From Nicotiana tabacum (taxonomy: Eukaryota; Streptophyta; Magnoliopsida; Solanales; Solanaceae): a DNA stretch of 64,000 nt. A model generated the notes under the pieces. That model worked only from the letters and a program-made list of their open reading frames with translations, ran no database searches and was not told the origin of the DNA. Where the stretch lies: contig NC_134084.1 in NCBI RefSeq assembly GCF_000715075.1, forward strand, positions 100,854,411-100,918,410, read 5' to 3'. Numbering within the stretch: position 1 is the stretch's first letter; each line of letters opens with the position of its first letter. Both the position numbers and the translations under genes were made by a program. Shown here piece after piece: positions 11,012 to 22,377 of this stretch.

Positions 11012-11851
11012 GCATTCTAAAAACAAAGGTTTCAACAGACAAATAGAAACACAGTCACAAAGCAAAGATTCATATTGCCCAGATTTAGTTTAGTTCATTA
11101 GTTAACACTAGGTGGGCATATAGCATCCTCGGAACAACTATACATATAAGGGGTAGCAGGGGTTAGGAACATAAAAATCCTTAACCCAGGACACATGAAT
11201 CTGATAAAAAACAAAAGCATGTTGATTAACACCAAGCAAACTGACACATTATGACAGCAAAATTCCATAACACTCAATAGGACCTAGTGATGCTAATTAG
11301 AAGCAATAAACAGTAAGCACATAAGTTTAAAGATCCAGATTACATAGCACTCGATAGATTAGAAGGACTCATACTGACTTAAAATAGTAGATATGAATGA
11401 TATAGAACTTAAATGCAGGAGTAGTTATGTTAGTTCATAGAAAGGGCAGGGGTTTAATTACACAGAAGTGGTCATACTAATTGAGGCCAATGGAGAGTAA
11501 AGATAAAAGTCTAAATGCCTAAGTAAGCATGCTAGTTTAAGGCAATAAATAGGAAAGGATTGAGCTTAAACACAGAACTAGACATGATGATTAAAGCAAT
11601 AAACAGGAAAAATACATAGTTAAACATAGAAGTAGACATGCTAATCGAAATGTAGAAGAGACATGGAATAGGGGCACATAGTTTCAAGCTTCATTGTATA
11701 ATGAACGACATTAGAAATAGGGACATACCAGTTAAAGATGGTAAATGGAAGATGAAAGGTATGCAGAACTCAATGATCTAGCCTTGGCTTTCAGCCGGCT
11801 AGGCAGTGCAATGAACACAAGTAGCAGAGAGGTTTTGAGAGCAAAGTTTTG

Positions 11852-11880
11852 TGTGTATGTGTGTGTGTGTGTGTTTTTTA
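11852..11880. repeat. (GT)n microsatellite
   Basis: This is a run of GT dinucleotides broken once by TATG, ending in a T tract. It lies near the presumed transcription start of LTR D. Confidence 0.85.
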
Positions 11881-11913
11881 ACTATGTTCATGTTGAAGAA
11901 TCAGTAATGAGAG

Positions 11914-11921
11914 TATATATA
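11914..11921 (-). promoter_or_regulatory. Possible TATA box of LTR D
   Basis: Minus strand reads GCTATATATACTCTC. A stronger TATA-like word (CTATAAAAGGC) occurs at the comparable place in element I's LTR (57816-57824). Assigned by position and sequence only. Confidence 0.45.
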
Positions 11922-13577
11922 GCACTTAGTGAGGTAAAACAAATAAGGTAAAGTGGAAATCACAATTCGTAAAACAATGGTAATCAAATAAAATCAATCA
12001 GCCAATTAGGGAATCAATTCCCATAGAGAAATCTGGAAAAGGCCCCTTAAATTGGGAGGGTCAATTAACAGTACATAACTAGGGCTTAAATAAGGCAAGA
12101 GATCAATGTCATACCATATAGGAGTCAATCGGATCCCCAAACCATACTAATAGTTTAATTAAGGCAAGTATAACTAATCAAGGTTACAAATAAGAAAATA
12201 GGTAAAATCACAAAAAACACTGATTTAATAGGAAAATATGATTCGAATCCCTAATAACAATCAATCAGTATATTGAGTTGACAAATAAACAAATAACAGG
12301 AAGAAAATTGAAGAAATCAGTGCAAGAACATAACAAGACCTGGGTTTAAAGAACATAAAAAAAGTAACCACACGAGTAACGGATAATCAAATTAAACACT
12401 TGAAAGTTTGAAAAAGAAAACCTTTTGAAGAAACTTGGGACGAAAACCCTAATTTCAGAGAAGCACTGAAATCGGAATAGTAATAACAAAAGTATAAGAT
12501 TTTTGAGGAAAAATATCAAAAAGTACTTAAACCTTCCAGATCTACAAGGATATGGATAGACCCAAGTAGTTATAAGACTAGGGTTTTCGAAAATAGCAGA
12601 GATGAAAGAAACTCGATCCAAAACCATAGATTCAAACCAAAAATAGGCAAGAAACAGTACTCACAAACGAGAATGGCCAAAGACAGACATGTGAGATAGA
12701 TTTCGACAAAACCCGGTTGAATCTCTTTGAGATTCTCTCATAAATCAATGAAGTCGAACAACCAGAAGATGTAACAGGCCAGCAAGGGCCAAAAATACAC
12801 AAAAACCCCATGGACGGGGAGTTTTACAAGTGACGACGGCTAGATTTTAGGGAGTGTTTGAGAGAGAATGGAGAGGTCAGGGAAAGTGATGATGGTAGAA
12901 GAGAGGGGAAATGGGGGGTTAGGGTTAGGCTTAGGATTAAAAATGGTAAGAAATAACGTGGACCGTTGATCTTAGAGATCAACGACCACAATTAGGCAAG
13001 ATCTTTGGGTCGGGTAGGTGCAGAGTTGGGCTTGGGGGTTTTAGGTTGGTATTTTAAACTATTAGGTTGGTGTAATTTAATTCAAACGGAATTAAAATGG
13101 CTATCTATTAAATACCCAATTAATTAGTAGAATAATTTGTAAAAATAGTTACTTAATTGATAAAAATAATTGTTATGCATGAATATAATTTAAAATAATT
13201 ATTTAACATTATAAAAATATAAAAAGCCATTTTCTGTATAGATAATGAAGTTATGCATATGTATGGGCTATTTTTGCAAAATATGCAATTATAGTCTTAA
13301 AAATGCAAATATAATTGTAAAAAATGCAAATAAGATATTGAACACTTATATGAGCATAAATGATGAATTTAAATGATTAAATCATCGTAAAGTAATATGA
13401 GGGATAATTATTGAATATTTATATAATTAAAAATGCAGAAATAAATTGATTTAAGGTCTTTAAAAATTATAGAAAAATTGTAAAAATACTTGTTCATGTT
13501 TGTAAATGCTTGTACAATATTTTGAAAGTATTTATGCATATTTAAAAATATATGAGGGAAAAATTGGGTATGAAAAA

Positions 13578-13582
13578 TACTA
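13578..13582. other. Target duplication of D (right), ATACT
   Basis: Pair of the copy at 8996-9000. Element A gag continues directly after it. Confidence 0.85.
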
Positions 13583-14709
13583 TAGATGCATAATAAGGCT
13601 CTTGAGGCCTAGAAGGGGCTCGAACACCACTGGCGCCTGGAAGAGCTGAATGAACGGGGTGACTCACATAGCCCCTACCATGTCGAACTGCAACTGGGGC
13701 ACAGGCACCAGAATAATGGCCAGACTCTCAAGACCTTTTGGCCTCTCTCTCCTCCCTCTCCCGAGCCAGCATTCCCTCCACTTTCCTAGAAATACTCACA
13801 ACCTGTTGGTACGAGATATCCATCTCTAACTCCCGGGCCATGCTAGTCCTGATGCTAGTATGGAGTCCCTCAATAAAATGGCGAACCCTCTCTCGAACTG
13901 TAGAATCTAAGGTCAGTGCACGTCTAGCCAAGTCACCGAAATGAATTGCATACTTTGAAACAGACACAGCACCCTAGCGTAACTGCTCAAACTCCGTGCG
14001 CCATGCGTTCCTAATGCTCTGAGGGACATACTCTCTCAAAAACATGTCCGAGAACTGAGTCCATGTAAGTGAAGCTGCCTCAGTTGGATTGTCCAACTCA
14101 TAATCACGCCACCATTGATAGGCTACTCCTCTAAGCTGAAACGCAGTGAAAGAAACCCCGCTCAGCTATGCTATGCCTATACTGCGGAGGATACGGCGGC
14201 ACTCCTCCAAGAAATCATGAGCATCCTATGTCGCCAAACCATTGAAGGTAGGAGGGTGGTACTTCTAGTACCTCTCGAGCTATGCTTCTCCTCCTCTAAG
14301 ATTGCTGCTCTACCCTCGGGCTGAATTGGGGCTACAAGTGGCACCAGTATAACCTATGTAATTTGATCAACCTGAAGCCACTGCTCTTGGGTGCAAGCGG
14401 CGGGATCTGTGCTCCTCCCCCGGCCTGAGATGTGGCTGGAGCAAGGGGAATCAACCCTGCATGAGCTAGAGTACCGAACATGCTAGGGAACTATACAATT
14501 CTCTCTTAAAGAGCTGGTGTAGTAGTACTAGGCGTCTCATGTGCATGTGCTCCGACTGGAGCTACTGGTGGCTCCTCTGTAGTAGCTCGCTCGGACGCTC
14601 TGGCTGCACCCCGTGGACACCCTCAGCCTCTACCCCGGCCACCGCCTCTGGCGGATGTAGCAAGAGGGGCGAATGCCTGGTCATCTCCAGCTGCACGTGT
14701 CCTCACCAT
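13583..14709 (-). pseudogene. Element A gag, N-terminal part
   Basis: Gag forms the particle that packages element RNA. The start is placed at the ATG whose complement is 14707-14709 (reading MVRTRAAGDDQAFAPL), just after a pyrimidine-rich CTCTCACAG. Stops and shifts interrupt the next 700 bases. A retrotrans_gag-type region is then clear: AYQWWRDYELDNP and FLREYVPQSIRNAW, then SVSKYAIHFGDLARRA and RVRHFIEGLHTSIRTSMA in the open piece 13967-13728. It ends in SISRKVEGMLAREREER. The zinc-knuckle part would fall near the point where D is inserted. Orientation, position after the primer site and content all fit a Tekay-like gag. Confidence 0.87.
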
Positions 14710-14892
14710 CTGTGAGAGAATAGAAAACAAAAGTTTAGAACTTTGAAGTTAACAATTTCACATAACAAGGAATCGAAAGAAGTGAAATTTTCCTAACAGT
14801 TCCATAGCCTCCCGAAGATAAGTACAAATGTCTTCATACCTATCCACGAGATTCTAATAAATTGGCTTGTGACTCACGACACCTATGAACCT

Positions 14893-14910
14893 AGAGCTCT
14901 AATATCAACT
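14893..14910 (-). other. Element A primer binding site
   Basis: The minus strand after the LTR end reads AGTTGATATTAGAGCTC. It resembles TGGTATCAGAGC, the complement of the plant initiator methionine tRNA 3' end, with two substitutions. The same site is better preserved in element C (19060-19076). Confidence 0.82.
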
Positions 14911-15534
14911 TGTCACGACCCAACTTCCCCTTCCGTGAATTTGTTATGATGTCACCTAGTCTCTATGACTAGGTAAGCCTAAAATGTGCGGAAAATGAAA
15001 TAAGAACGTAAAGACTTACAACTAACAGTAACAGATAAAGTAAATAAGACATTTGATATGTCATCGGCATATATAATATTCAACTCTAAAAAATGTACAC
15101 AACTCTCCCAAGACACGGAACACCGTAAGTCACAACCTTCTAAGAATTTCTATCTGTTCTATACATCAGTATCTAAAGAAAAAAGGGAAGAATTAACATA
15201 AGGGGATAGAGGGGGACTCCGAGTATCTGTGGATGCAGGCAGATGTACCTTTAAGTCTCCTGAGCAGCAACGACTGCAACTAAGAACGACGCTTGTAGGA
15301 GATACCTAGATTTGCACACTAAAACCATATGTAGGAATGGGCATGAGTATACCACAACGGTACCCAGTAAGTGCCAAGTCTAACCTCGGTCGAGTAGTGA
15401 CGAGGTCAGTTCAGGGCCTCATTGGTATATATATAATAAAACAAGACAATGAAATATCGCAGTAAAGTAAAGACCGAAATTTAATAAGAATGAAATCATA
15501 AAAAGGTAACAACTCAGTACACAGAGATAACAAT

Positions 15535-15735
15535 AGGGGATCTCCCGAAATACCGTCTTGTAGTCCCAAATGTAAATATGCAGGAGGATCTCCCGGAATA
15601 CCGTTCCATAGTCGTAAAGAAAATATACAATGCAGGGGGATCTCCCAGAATACCATTCCATAGTCCCAAAGTAAATATGCAGTATAGGAGGATCTCCCAG
15701 AATATCGTTTTGTTGTCCCAATGTAAATATGCAGC
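15535..15735. repeat. Four-copy 48-52 bp tandem repeat in LTR A
   Basis: GATCTCCC words start at 15539, 15587, 15639 and 15691, each followed by a GAATACCG-like word, a TAGTCCCAAA-like word and AAATATGCAG. Overlapping open frames on both strands come from the repeat and are not genes. Confidence 0.88.
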
Positions 15736-16574
15736 TCAAACAACGGAAATAATAGTTATGAAATGAAAGCCTACTATTTAGACTAAGTTCAAGTCAAGGA
15801 AAAAGCTGGAAATTCACTTAATATGCTACACAGAGTTCAGATAGACAATCAAGGCAAGTAGACATGCTATTCTAATCTTACAGGATACTACACATGCTAA
15901 TACAACTCAAATAAGAAGGAAAATAGGTTATTACTTAGCAAAAATTGAGTTTTTACAACAATTAGCCCGTGTACATACTCGTCACCTCACGTACACGACT
16001 TTCACATACCAAAACAGTACCAAATCCTAAGGGGAGTTTCCCCCATACAAAGTTAGGCAAGCTACTTACCTCGAACGAAGCTCAAATCAATCCGCAACAA
16101 TGCTCTTTCCACGAATATCCAACTTTGAGTGGCCCAAATCTAGCCAAAGTTAATTACATATCATAAATATAACTACAAGAACTAATCTATCTAATGAAAT
16201 CAAAGCTAAAGCAGGAAATTGGAAAATCGCCTTAAAAAGTCTCCCCGGGATCATGTCTCGAGATTGGGTAAAAGTCATAAAATATGAACACTCATCCACT
16301 AACAAGTCTAGCCATACAAGAATTACTCGAATCCGACCCCAAATCGCCTTCCAAAACTCAAAATTTTAGTCTATGAAGTTTCTACCATTTTTTCTCCAAA
16401 TTTCCAAATCAAATCCCTAATTAAATGATGAAGGATATAACCATAAAGGAGTTAAGAATCGTTACCCACAAGCTTTCTCTGAAAATCTCTCGAAGTTTCG
16501 CCTCAATCCGAGCTCTTTAGGTCCAAAAATGGAGAATAAAATCAAACCCTCGCACTTAGCCCTTTTTCTACCAG

Positions 16575-16890
16575 TGATTTCGCTTCTGCGGGGGGGGGGG
16601 GGTCCACCGTATCTGCGGCTCTGCACCTACGAAAAATCCATCGTAGGTACGGATTAACTTAAGTCCAAGATTTTGCATCTGCGTGAGATGCGTCACATCT
16701 GCGCTCCCGCTCCTACAATCAACATTCCGCTTCTACGCTCCACCTTCTGCAGAAGCGACTCCGCTTTCGCGGTCATTCCCTCGCACCTGCGACCTCTGAC
16801 CTTTTCCTTCCAATCTGCACATGCGCCCTATGGCTCACTTTTGCGGACTCACATCTGCGGTCAATCTTGCGCAGGTGCGATTACACCAGA
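16575..16890. repeat. CG-rich word cluster in LTR A (5' copy)
   Basis: Short words such as CGCTTCTGCG, GCACCTACG, TCTGCGCTCC and GCGCAGGTGCG recur many times. The matching block in the 3' LTR is 4875-5160. The cluster lies 660-980 bases from the LTR start. Confidence 0.7.
16590..16602. repeat. Run of 13 G
   Basis: An uninterrupted G homopolymer inside the LTR word cluster. The 3' LTR copy has a short GAGAGGG there, so the run expanded in this copy or reflects sequencing uncertainty. Confidence 0.8.
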
Positions 16891-17553
16891 TGCGGCACAC
16901 TTCAACCATTTCTCCCAAAACTCAACTTGATCCATTAAGCATCTGAAACTCACCCGAGGGCCCCGGGACCTCAACAAAATATACCAACCAATTTAAAACA
17001 CCATACGAACTTAGTCGAGCCCTCAAATAACATCAAGCAACACTAAAATCACCCTCCAATTCAAACTTAAAGAACTTGAAACTTCAAATTTCTACAACCG
17101 ATGCCGAAACCTATTAAACCACATCCGAATGACATCAAATTTTGCACACAAATCATATTCAATATTGCGAACCTACTCCAACTTCTGAAATTGGAATCTG
17201 ACCCTGATATCAAAATTCCACTACCGGTCCAAATCTCAAAAAATTTGACTTTTTCCATTTCAAGCCTAAATAAGCTACGAACCTCCAAAATACAACCTGG
17301 ACATGCCTTTAAGTCAAAATCACCCAACGGAGCTAACCGAATTGACGAAACTCCATTCCGGAGTCGTCTTCACATTGTTCCGATTACGGAATCGACGAAA
17401 CTCCATTATATAGCCTACGTTTAGGGACTAAGTGTCCCAAAACACTCCAAAAACCAAAACAAAACCTCCCGGCAAATTACGTTACCAAAAATAGGAAACT
17501 GTTAAAAAGGGATCAGGGCTATAACTCTCAAAATGACCGGTCGGGTCGTTACA

Positions 17554-19059
17554 ACAACTAAGACACACACTTTAAAGAGGTCTTTCGTGAATCTAGAGTC
17601 GTTTCCTTCACCTTCCTGGCACTAAAATGTATAATCCATAATGATATAAAAATACCGCGAGTCCGGACACCATCCAATGTAAATCTTAGTTTTTATCCAT
17701 ATGTAAATCCGCAAAATTCTCAATTGCTACAAATAAGTCTTGAATTAATGAGAACCATTATCAAAAGTTATCCACTCTATTCAAATATCAATAGCATCAC
17801 CCAAACGGGTCGAACGACCTATGCCCCGTTAGCACGACAACAACCAAAGAAGTAACCCCACCTTAACGCAACCAAGCAAATTCCTACTCCATGCACACTA
17901 CATCCTTCACGAATAACCAGTATCCAAGAATTCCCTTACTCGAGTCATCATGGATCTCAACCTCTGCAAGTCATAACAAATTCACTAGTATGCCTCAAAT
18001 CGAAGCCAGTATAATACATAACCCTGCGATCAAATCATCGATAGCAGACTCCTCCACTTGGCTCAAAGCCATGGGACAACACATTTGATAACTTACAATA
18101 GCCATACCCCATTACTGTTGTAATACCACAGCGAGATTCAATTGAATCCTTCATAAACTCACGTAACACAAACTACATAATATCTCAAATCATTTGCTAA
18201 GCTCACATTCGTTCTCATGATGGCCAGGTCAACTATTACAACCGATCCAAACTCAAATCGCACAAATGTAACCCATTTGTAGAAAAGAAATCCTCCATAC
18301 AACATCATAAAAATCACACATCTATAGATTACCTCACAGGTTATAACCCACCTGCTTAACCTCAAACTGACATCTCTTTATACCCTTTCACAGCTACAAC
18401 TACTACGCAGTCGCTTAATCGTCCTTATTCTGAACTCATCAAAAAGACATTACAATCTAATTCGTTCCACAATTAAACAATATGAATGATTCTCTAATAC
18501 ACTCATAAATCAAGACTATACATCACATCCATACAGAAATCAAGCATCGAATAGTCTTTTTTACATCATAAGAAAACTCTTCTCGTTACATTCAATCCAT
18601 TTGAATGCATCCCGCAGTCACATCATACTCATCATATATCCATCCAACAACTCATCGAGCCATAAGTTTTGCTAATAGAGACACTACCAGACTTATAAGT
18701 CCAAAAGTTCATTCTCACATAACTGAAATCTTCGTGCTTAAGCCACAGTCAAAACCCGGCCTCAAGTCCTCCAGGCTAGCCCATCATCAACACACTGATA
18801 TCACATCTCGCACCTCAACCATAAATCATAAGTCATCGATGCACAACTAATACCGAGCGCTCACATGCACATACGAATATGGGAGGAATTCAAAGAGTTA
18901 TGCTTGAAGCTGAATCAATGCCACGCAATAAGGAAAGAAATATGGGAAGTATATCCTAAGTGTCCTATAGCCTCTCGAAGATAGGTATAGACGTCATAAT
19001 ACCAATCCGCAAGACTCTACTAGACACTTTCTCATGACTTGTAGAACCTATGAACATAG
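17554..19059 (-). other. Internal sequence of element C without gag
   Basis: These 1.5 kb follow the primer site on the minus strand. Only short unrelated open stretches occur (17891-18088, 18159-18365 and 18605-18850) and none shows gag motifs. Either C is a non-autonomous derivative or its gag lies further in, left of A and outside the window. Confidence 0.6.
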
Positions 19060-19076
19060 AGCTCTGATACCAACTT
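19060..19076 (-). other. Element C primer binding site
   Basis: Minus strand reads AGTTGGTATCAGAGCTC, containing TGGTATCAGAGC, the exact complement expected for initiator methionine tRNA. Confidence 0.9.
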
Positions 19077-20012
19077 ATCTCGATCCAAAATCTAATTAGT
19101 CGTGATGGCACCTAACCCAACCCTCTAGGTAATCCAATTAACAACTACCCAATTTAAGGAGATTTATTAAGAAAAGAAATAATAATACAACTGCTTTTAT
19201 ATAAGAAACTCCCCAAGGGCTGGTAGTACAAATCATTAGCGTCTAAGATTTAGAATTTACAAAGCTAGTATGAAACAAAATACATCCTCTATTTGAAATA
19301 TACATGAACAGATCTTTCAAAAGTCTAGAACTACCATGAACAAGAGGCAGCTATGACTGAAACACAGGAACATCTTCAAATCCAACTCCCGTCGAATACA
19401 ATAACATCAGCATTCAACATCTGCACGCAAAGTGCAGAAGTGTAGTATGAGTACAACTGACCCCAAGTACTCACTAATTAACAAACCTAACATTAGATTA
19501 AAAGTAGTAACGAGCTGGGACAAAGGTTAGAGTACAATACCAATAGCCAACAATAATTCATAACAACATAATGAAAGTAATAAAAGGAGTAACTCAGAGA
19601 TTAAAATGTTCAACTCATCCACAGTTCCACAAAATAGGTCTGCTTTTCAAGTATATCAATCAAAACCCAAATCTTTTACCGAATCTCCAAAAATATAAGT
19701 AAGTTTGAAAACTGTAATTTTGTCCCAAAACCTTTCAACAATAAATAAGATGTTTCATTTTCAGATAGCATGAGAAAGGTACGTCTCTATGCCCACTTAT
19801 CAAGATACAGGTAAAATCATGAATGTCAACAAAATCGGATAGTAGAAGGAAATGCATCTCTATGCATGTATCTCAGGTACGCATGTCAAATGCAATGCAT
19901 CTCAGTGATGAACTCATGTACTCACACTCTCAGAGTACTCAGTCTCGCTATCTCGAATTCTCTCTCACCATGATCAACACTCAACACACTCAATCACTCA
20001 GCACTGTACAAT

Positions 20013-20140
20013 ACCTGTTGCGGTGTGAAACTCGATCCATATAAAGAAATAAGGCCTGTTGTGGCATGCAACTCGATCGACAAATATATAGCCATAAGGC
20101 TAGTTGCGGCGTGCAACCTGATCCACATATATATAATCAA
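20013..20140. repeat. Imperfect tandem repeat in LTR C
   Basis: Three units contain CCTGTTGCGGTGTGAAACTCGA-like sequence (near 20013, 20057 and 20101), each followed by an ATAAGGC-containing spacer. Element B's LTR has related words at 25497-25640. Confidence 0.7.
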
Positions 20141-21242
20141 CTGCATTTTTGGGGTGTGCACGGACTATGAAGGGCTCCTTCAGCCCAAATACTAATATCC
20201 GCATGGAAAAATCACATGTTGCAGGACAACTCATGTGCAATAGTACCAATATCCTTACAATCAGGCACTCGACCTTACTCAGTCATCAATCTTTCCAGTC
20301 TCTTGACTCACAACACTCATGATGAGCAGCTCAAATCAATGATATGAGATGTTATAATAAACAGTAACAGAGACTAAGATATGATATGTAATGATGAATG
20401 CAACTGAGTACATAACTAAAATTAAGCAAATAACTCAACAGCAAAGAACGACCAATATAGGTCCCATTGGTACCGACATATAGCCTAAACATAATTTTAA
20501 GCATCAAATATAGCTCAGGTGCTCTAACACATAGAGTACAGTAGAAATGTTCAGATAAGACAGCTACACAGTTTCATGAAATTGACTAAATCACAATTTA
20601 CACGGTGCACGCCCAAATGCCCGTCACCTAGCATACGCGCCATGTCAACATTAATCATATAACACGTAATTCGGGGTTTTATACCCTCAACATCATGTTT
20701 AGAAGTGTTAATTACTTTGAACAAGTCAAATCTAATACCAAGCAAGCCAAACGATTCTCCAAAAAATACCATCTTGCGTGTACCAACCTCTGGAAACTCG
20801 AAACTATCCAAAAGAAACTCAAATGCATCAAATGAAGCCCAAGGAAAAAATTCCAAATGAAAATGATAATTTCTTAATAAAATGTAAAAGAGTAAACTCA
20901 AAGTTAACCAGTGGGCCCACATCTTAGAATCCGACAATACTCATAAAATCTGACAACCCATTCAATTATGAATCCAGCCATACTAGTATCACTCAAATCT
21001 GACTCCGAATCGATGTTCAAAATTTCAAAATTCACTCTATGAAACTTTTGGCTAAAACCCCCAAATTTCGTCTCAAAATACTAGTTAAATGATGAAAACA
21101 ATTTATATTCATGTATATTAACCAAATCCTAGTTAGAATCACTTACCCCGACGAATTTCTTGAAAAACTCACAAAATATTGCCACAAACCGAGTCCCAAC
21201 GGCCAAACGTGAAATAATACTCTATTCCTCATTTGTATAGTA

Positions 21243-21615
21243 CAAAAGTCTAACCTCTCATTGTGCTGATAGCACCTTTTTTGTGCGGTCCGCACATTCT
21301 TGGATCCACAGCCGCAATCCAAATTGTGCGGTCTCACTTCAGTAGTGACTGCACTACCAGGCTTTAGTAAAATACCTATAACATTATTTACAAATGTCCA
21401 AATGATGATTCGCTTGCTTTTTTTAAACTAGACTCAAAGGGATACAACTTTCATTTTTGGATCATCTAAAAATTCCTTATATATTAAAAGATATAAGCTT
21501 CCAAAGTCAGACCATCGAACTTGCAAATTCTCCTTTCTGCGTCCGCAAGAGGATTTCTGCGGTCCGCACATTTCCTCTGCGGTCCGCAATTTTCCTCTAT
21601 GGTCCACACTTTTCC
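21243..21615. repeat. TGCGGTCCGCA word cluster in LTR C
   Basis: The palindrome-like word TGCGGTCCGCA occurs intact or nearly so at about 21280, 21557 and 21580, with decayed forms around it. The cluster lies 760-1130 bases from the LTR start, the same place as the word clusters of LTRs A, E and H'. Confidence 0.8.
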
Positions 21616-22377
21616 TCTGCTGTTTGAACTTGAGGCTTTGCCTCAACACTCAAAAATGTGCCCCCGCACTTCACTTGCTCCAGAACATCATTAAAGTGCC
21701 GAAATACCCAAACTTGTTCAAAACTCACTCGAGACACACTCGAAAGTTATCAGGACCCCATCAAAACATACCAACAAGTCCAAAAATAGAATACGAGAAT
21801 AATCAAAGCCTCAATTAACACATAACAACATTGAAATGATGAATCATACCTTAAATCGAACATAATGAACTTTGAATCTTCAACATCCAAAACTCCCGAC
21901 GAAATATATCAAATCAACCCAGAATGAACCCAAATTTTGCACACAATTCCTAAATGACATAACGAATCTATTCTTATTCACAAAACCACGATCCAAAGAA
22001 TATCATCAAAGTCCACTCTCGGTCAAGCTTATAAACTTTCCAAACCTTTAAATTTCCAATTTTCACCAATTTTGCCGAAATCTTCTAGAAACCTACAAAT
22101 GCAAATCCGAGCATACGTCTGAGTCCAAAATCATCATATGGACATAACAGAATCGTCAAAATTTCAATCCGAGTTCAAATGCTAAAAAGTCAAACTTGGT
22201 CAACTCTTCCAATTTAAATCTTTCTAGTTGGGAATCATTCTTCTAAATCAATTCTGAATAACTTGAAAACCAAAACCGCTAATTCACATAAGTCAAAATA
22301 CATCATACGGAGCTAATCATGCCCTCAAACCACCGAGCGAAGTGTAAATGCTCAAAATGACTGGTCAGATCATTACA

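Larger units (their letters stand above)
9001..13577 (-). mobile_element. Solo LTR D, Tat-like, 4.6 kb
   Basis: This is a single LTR of 4577 bp. Its left end TGTCGCGCCCC matches the left end of element I's LTR at 55151, and its right end (GGGTATGAAAA) matches that LTR's right end (GGGTATTAACA). Orientation is taken from I, whose pol is on the minus strand. It has the five-base ATACT duplication on both sides and no internal coding region. It was most likely left by LTR-LTR recombination. Long LTRs of this size are known for Tat-lineage gypsy elements. It interrupts gag of element A. No gene is contained; the short open stretches at 11745 and 12346 are not supported. Confidence 0.88.
4705..17553 (-). 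mobile_element. Element A: Tekay-like Ty3/gypsy, nested
   Basis: This minus-strand chromovirus-type gypsy element reads right to left. It has a 5' LTR (14911-17553), primer site, gag (interrupted), protease, RT, RNase H remnant, integrase with chromodomain-like end, polypurine tract and 3' LTR (4705-5338, truncated). Solo LTR D (9001-13577) is inserted in gag. Removing D and one copy of its duplication leaves about 5.0 kb of internal sequence. The right flank ACAAC at 17554-17558 is half of the expected target duplication; the other half lies left of the window. A is inserted in the leader of element C. Confidence 0.88.
14911..17553 (-). repeat. Element A 5' LTR, 2.64 kb
   Basis: On the minus strand it begins TGTAACGACCCGACCGGTC and ends GGGTCGTGACA, with the primer site immediately after. 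It contains a four-copy tandem repeat (15535-15735), a poly-G run (16590-16602) and a cluster of CG-rich words (16575-16890). No gene is supported; the open stretches here are non-coding. Confidence 0.88.
17554..22377 (-). mobile_element. Element C: gypsy 5' end, gag-less
   Basis: A minus-strand element is represented by its complete 5' LTR (19077-22377), primer site and 1.5 kb of downstream sequence. It is then interrupted by element A at 17553. The 180 bases after the primer site are homologous to A's leader (both contain ATCTTCG then GAGGCTAT). Where A begins gag, however, C shows no gag-like frame. C is inserted in the pol of element B, and ATGCA at 22378-22382 is the right half of a possible duplication. 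Confidence 0.78.
19077..22377 (-). repeat. Element C 5' LTR, 3.3 kb
   Basis: On the minus strand it begins TGTAATGATCTGACCAGTC and ends GGATCGAGATA (a decayed GGGTCGTGACA). The first 40 bases closely resemble LTR H' at 34499, so the two belong to one family. It contains internal repeats at 20013-20140 and a CG-rich word cluster at 21243-21615. No gene is supported. Confidence 0.85.

Noticed and set aside
15411..15766. Several open frames over 60 codons on both strands
   Set aside because: They are created by the 48-52 bp tandem repeat in LTR A.
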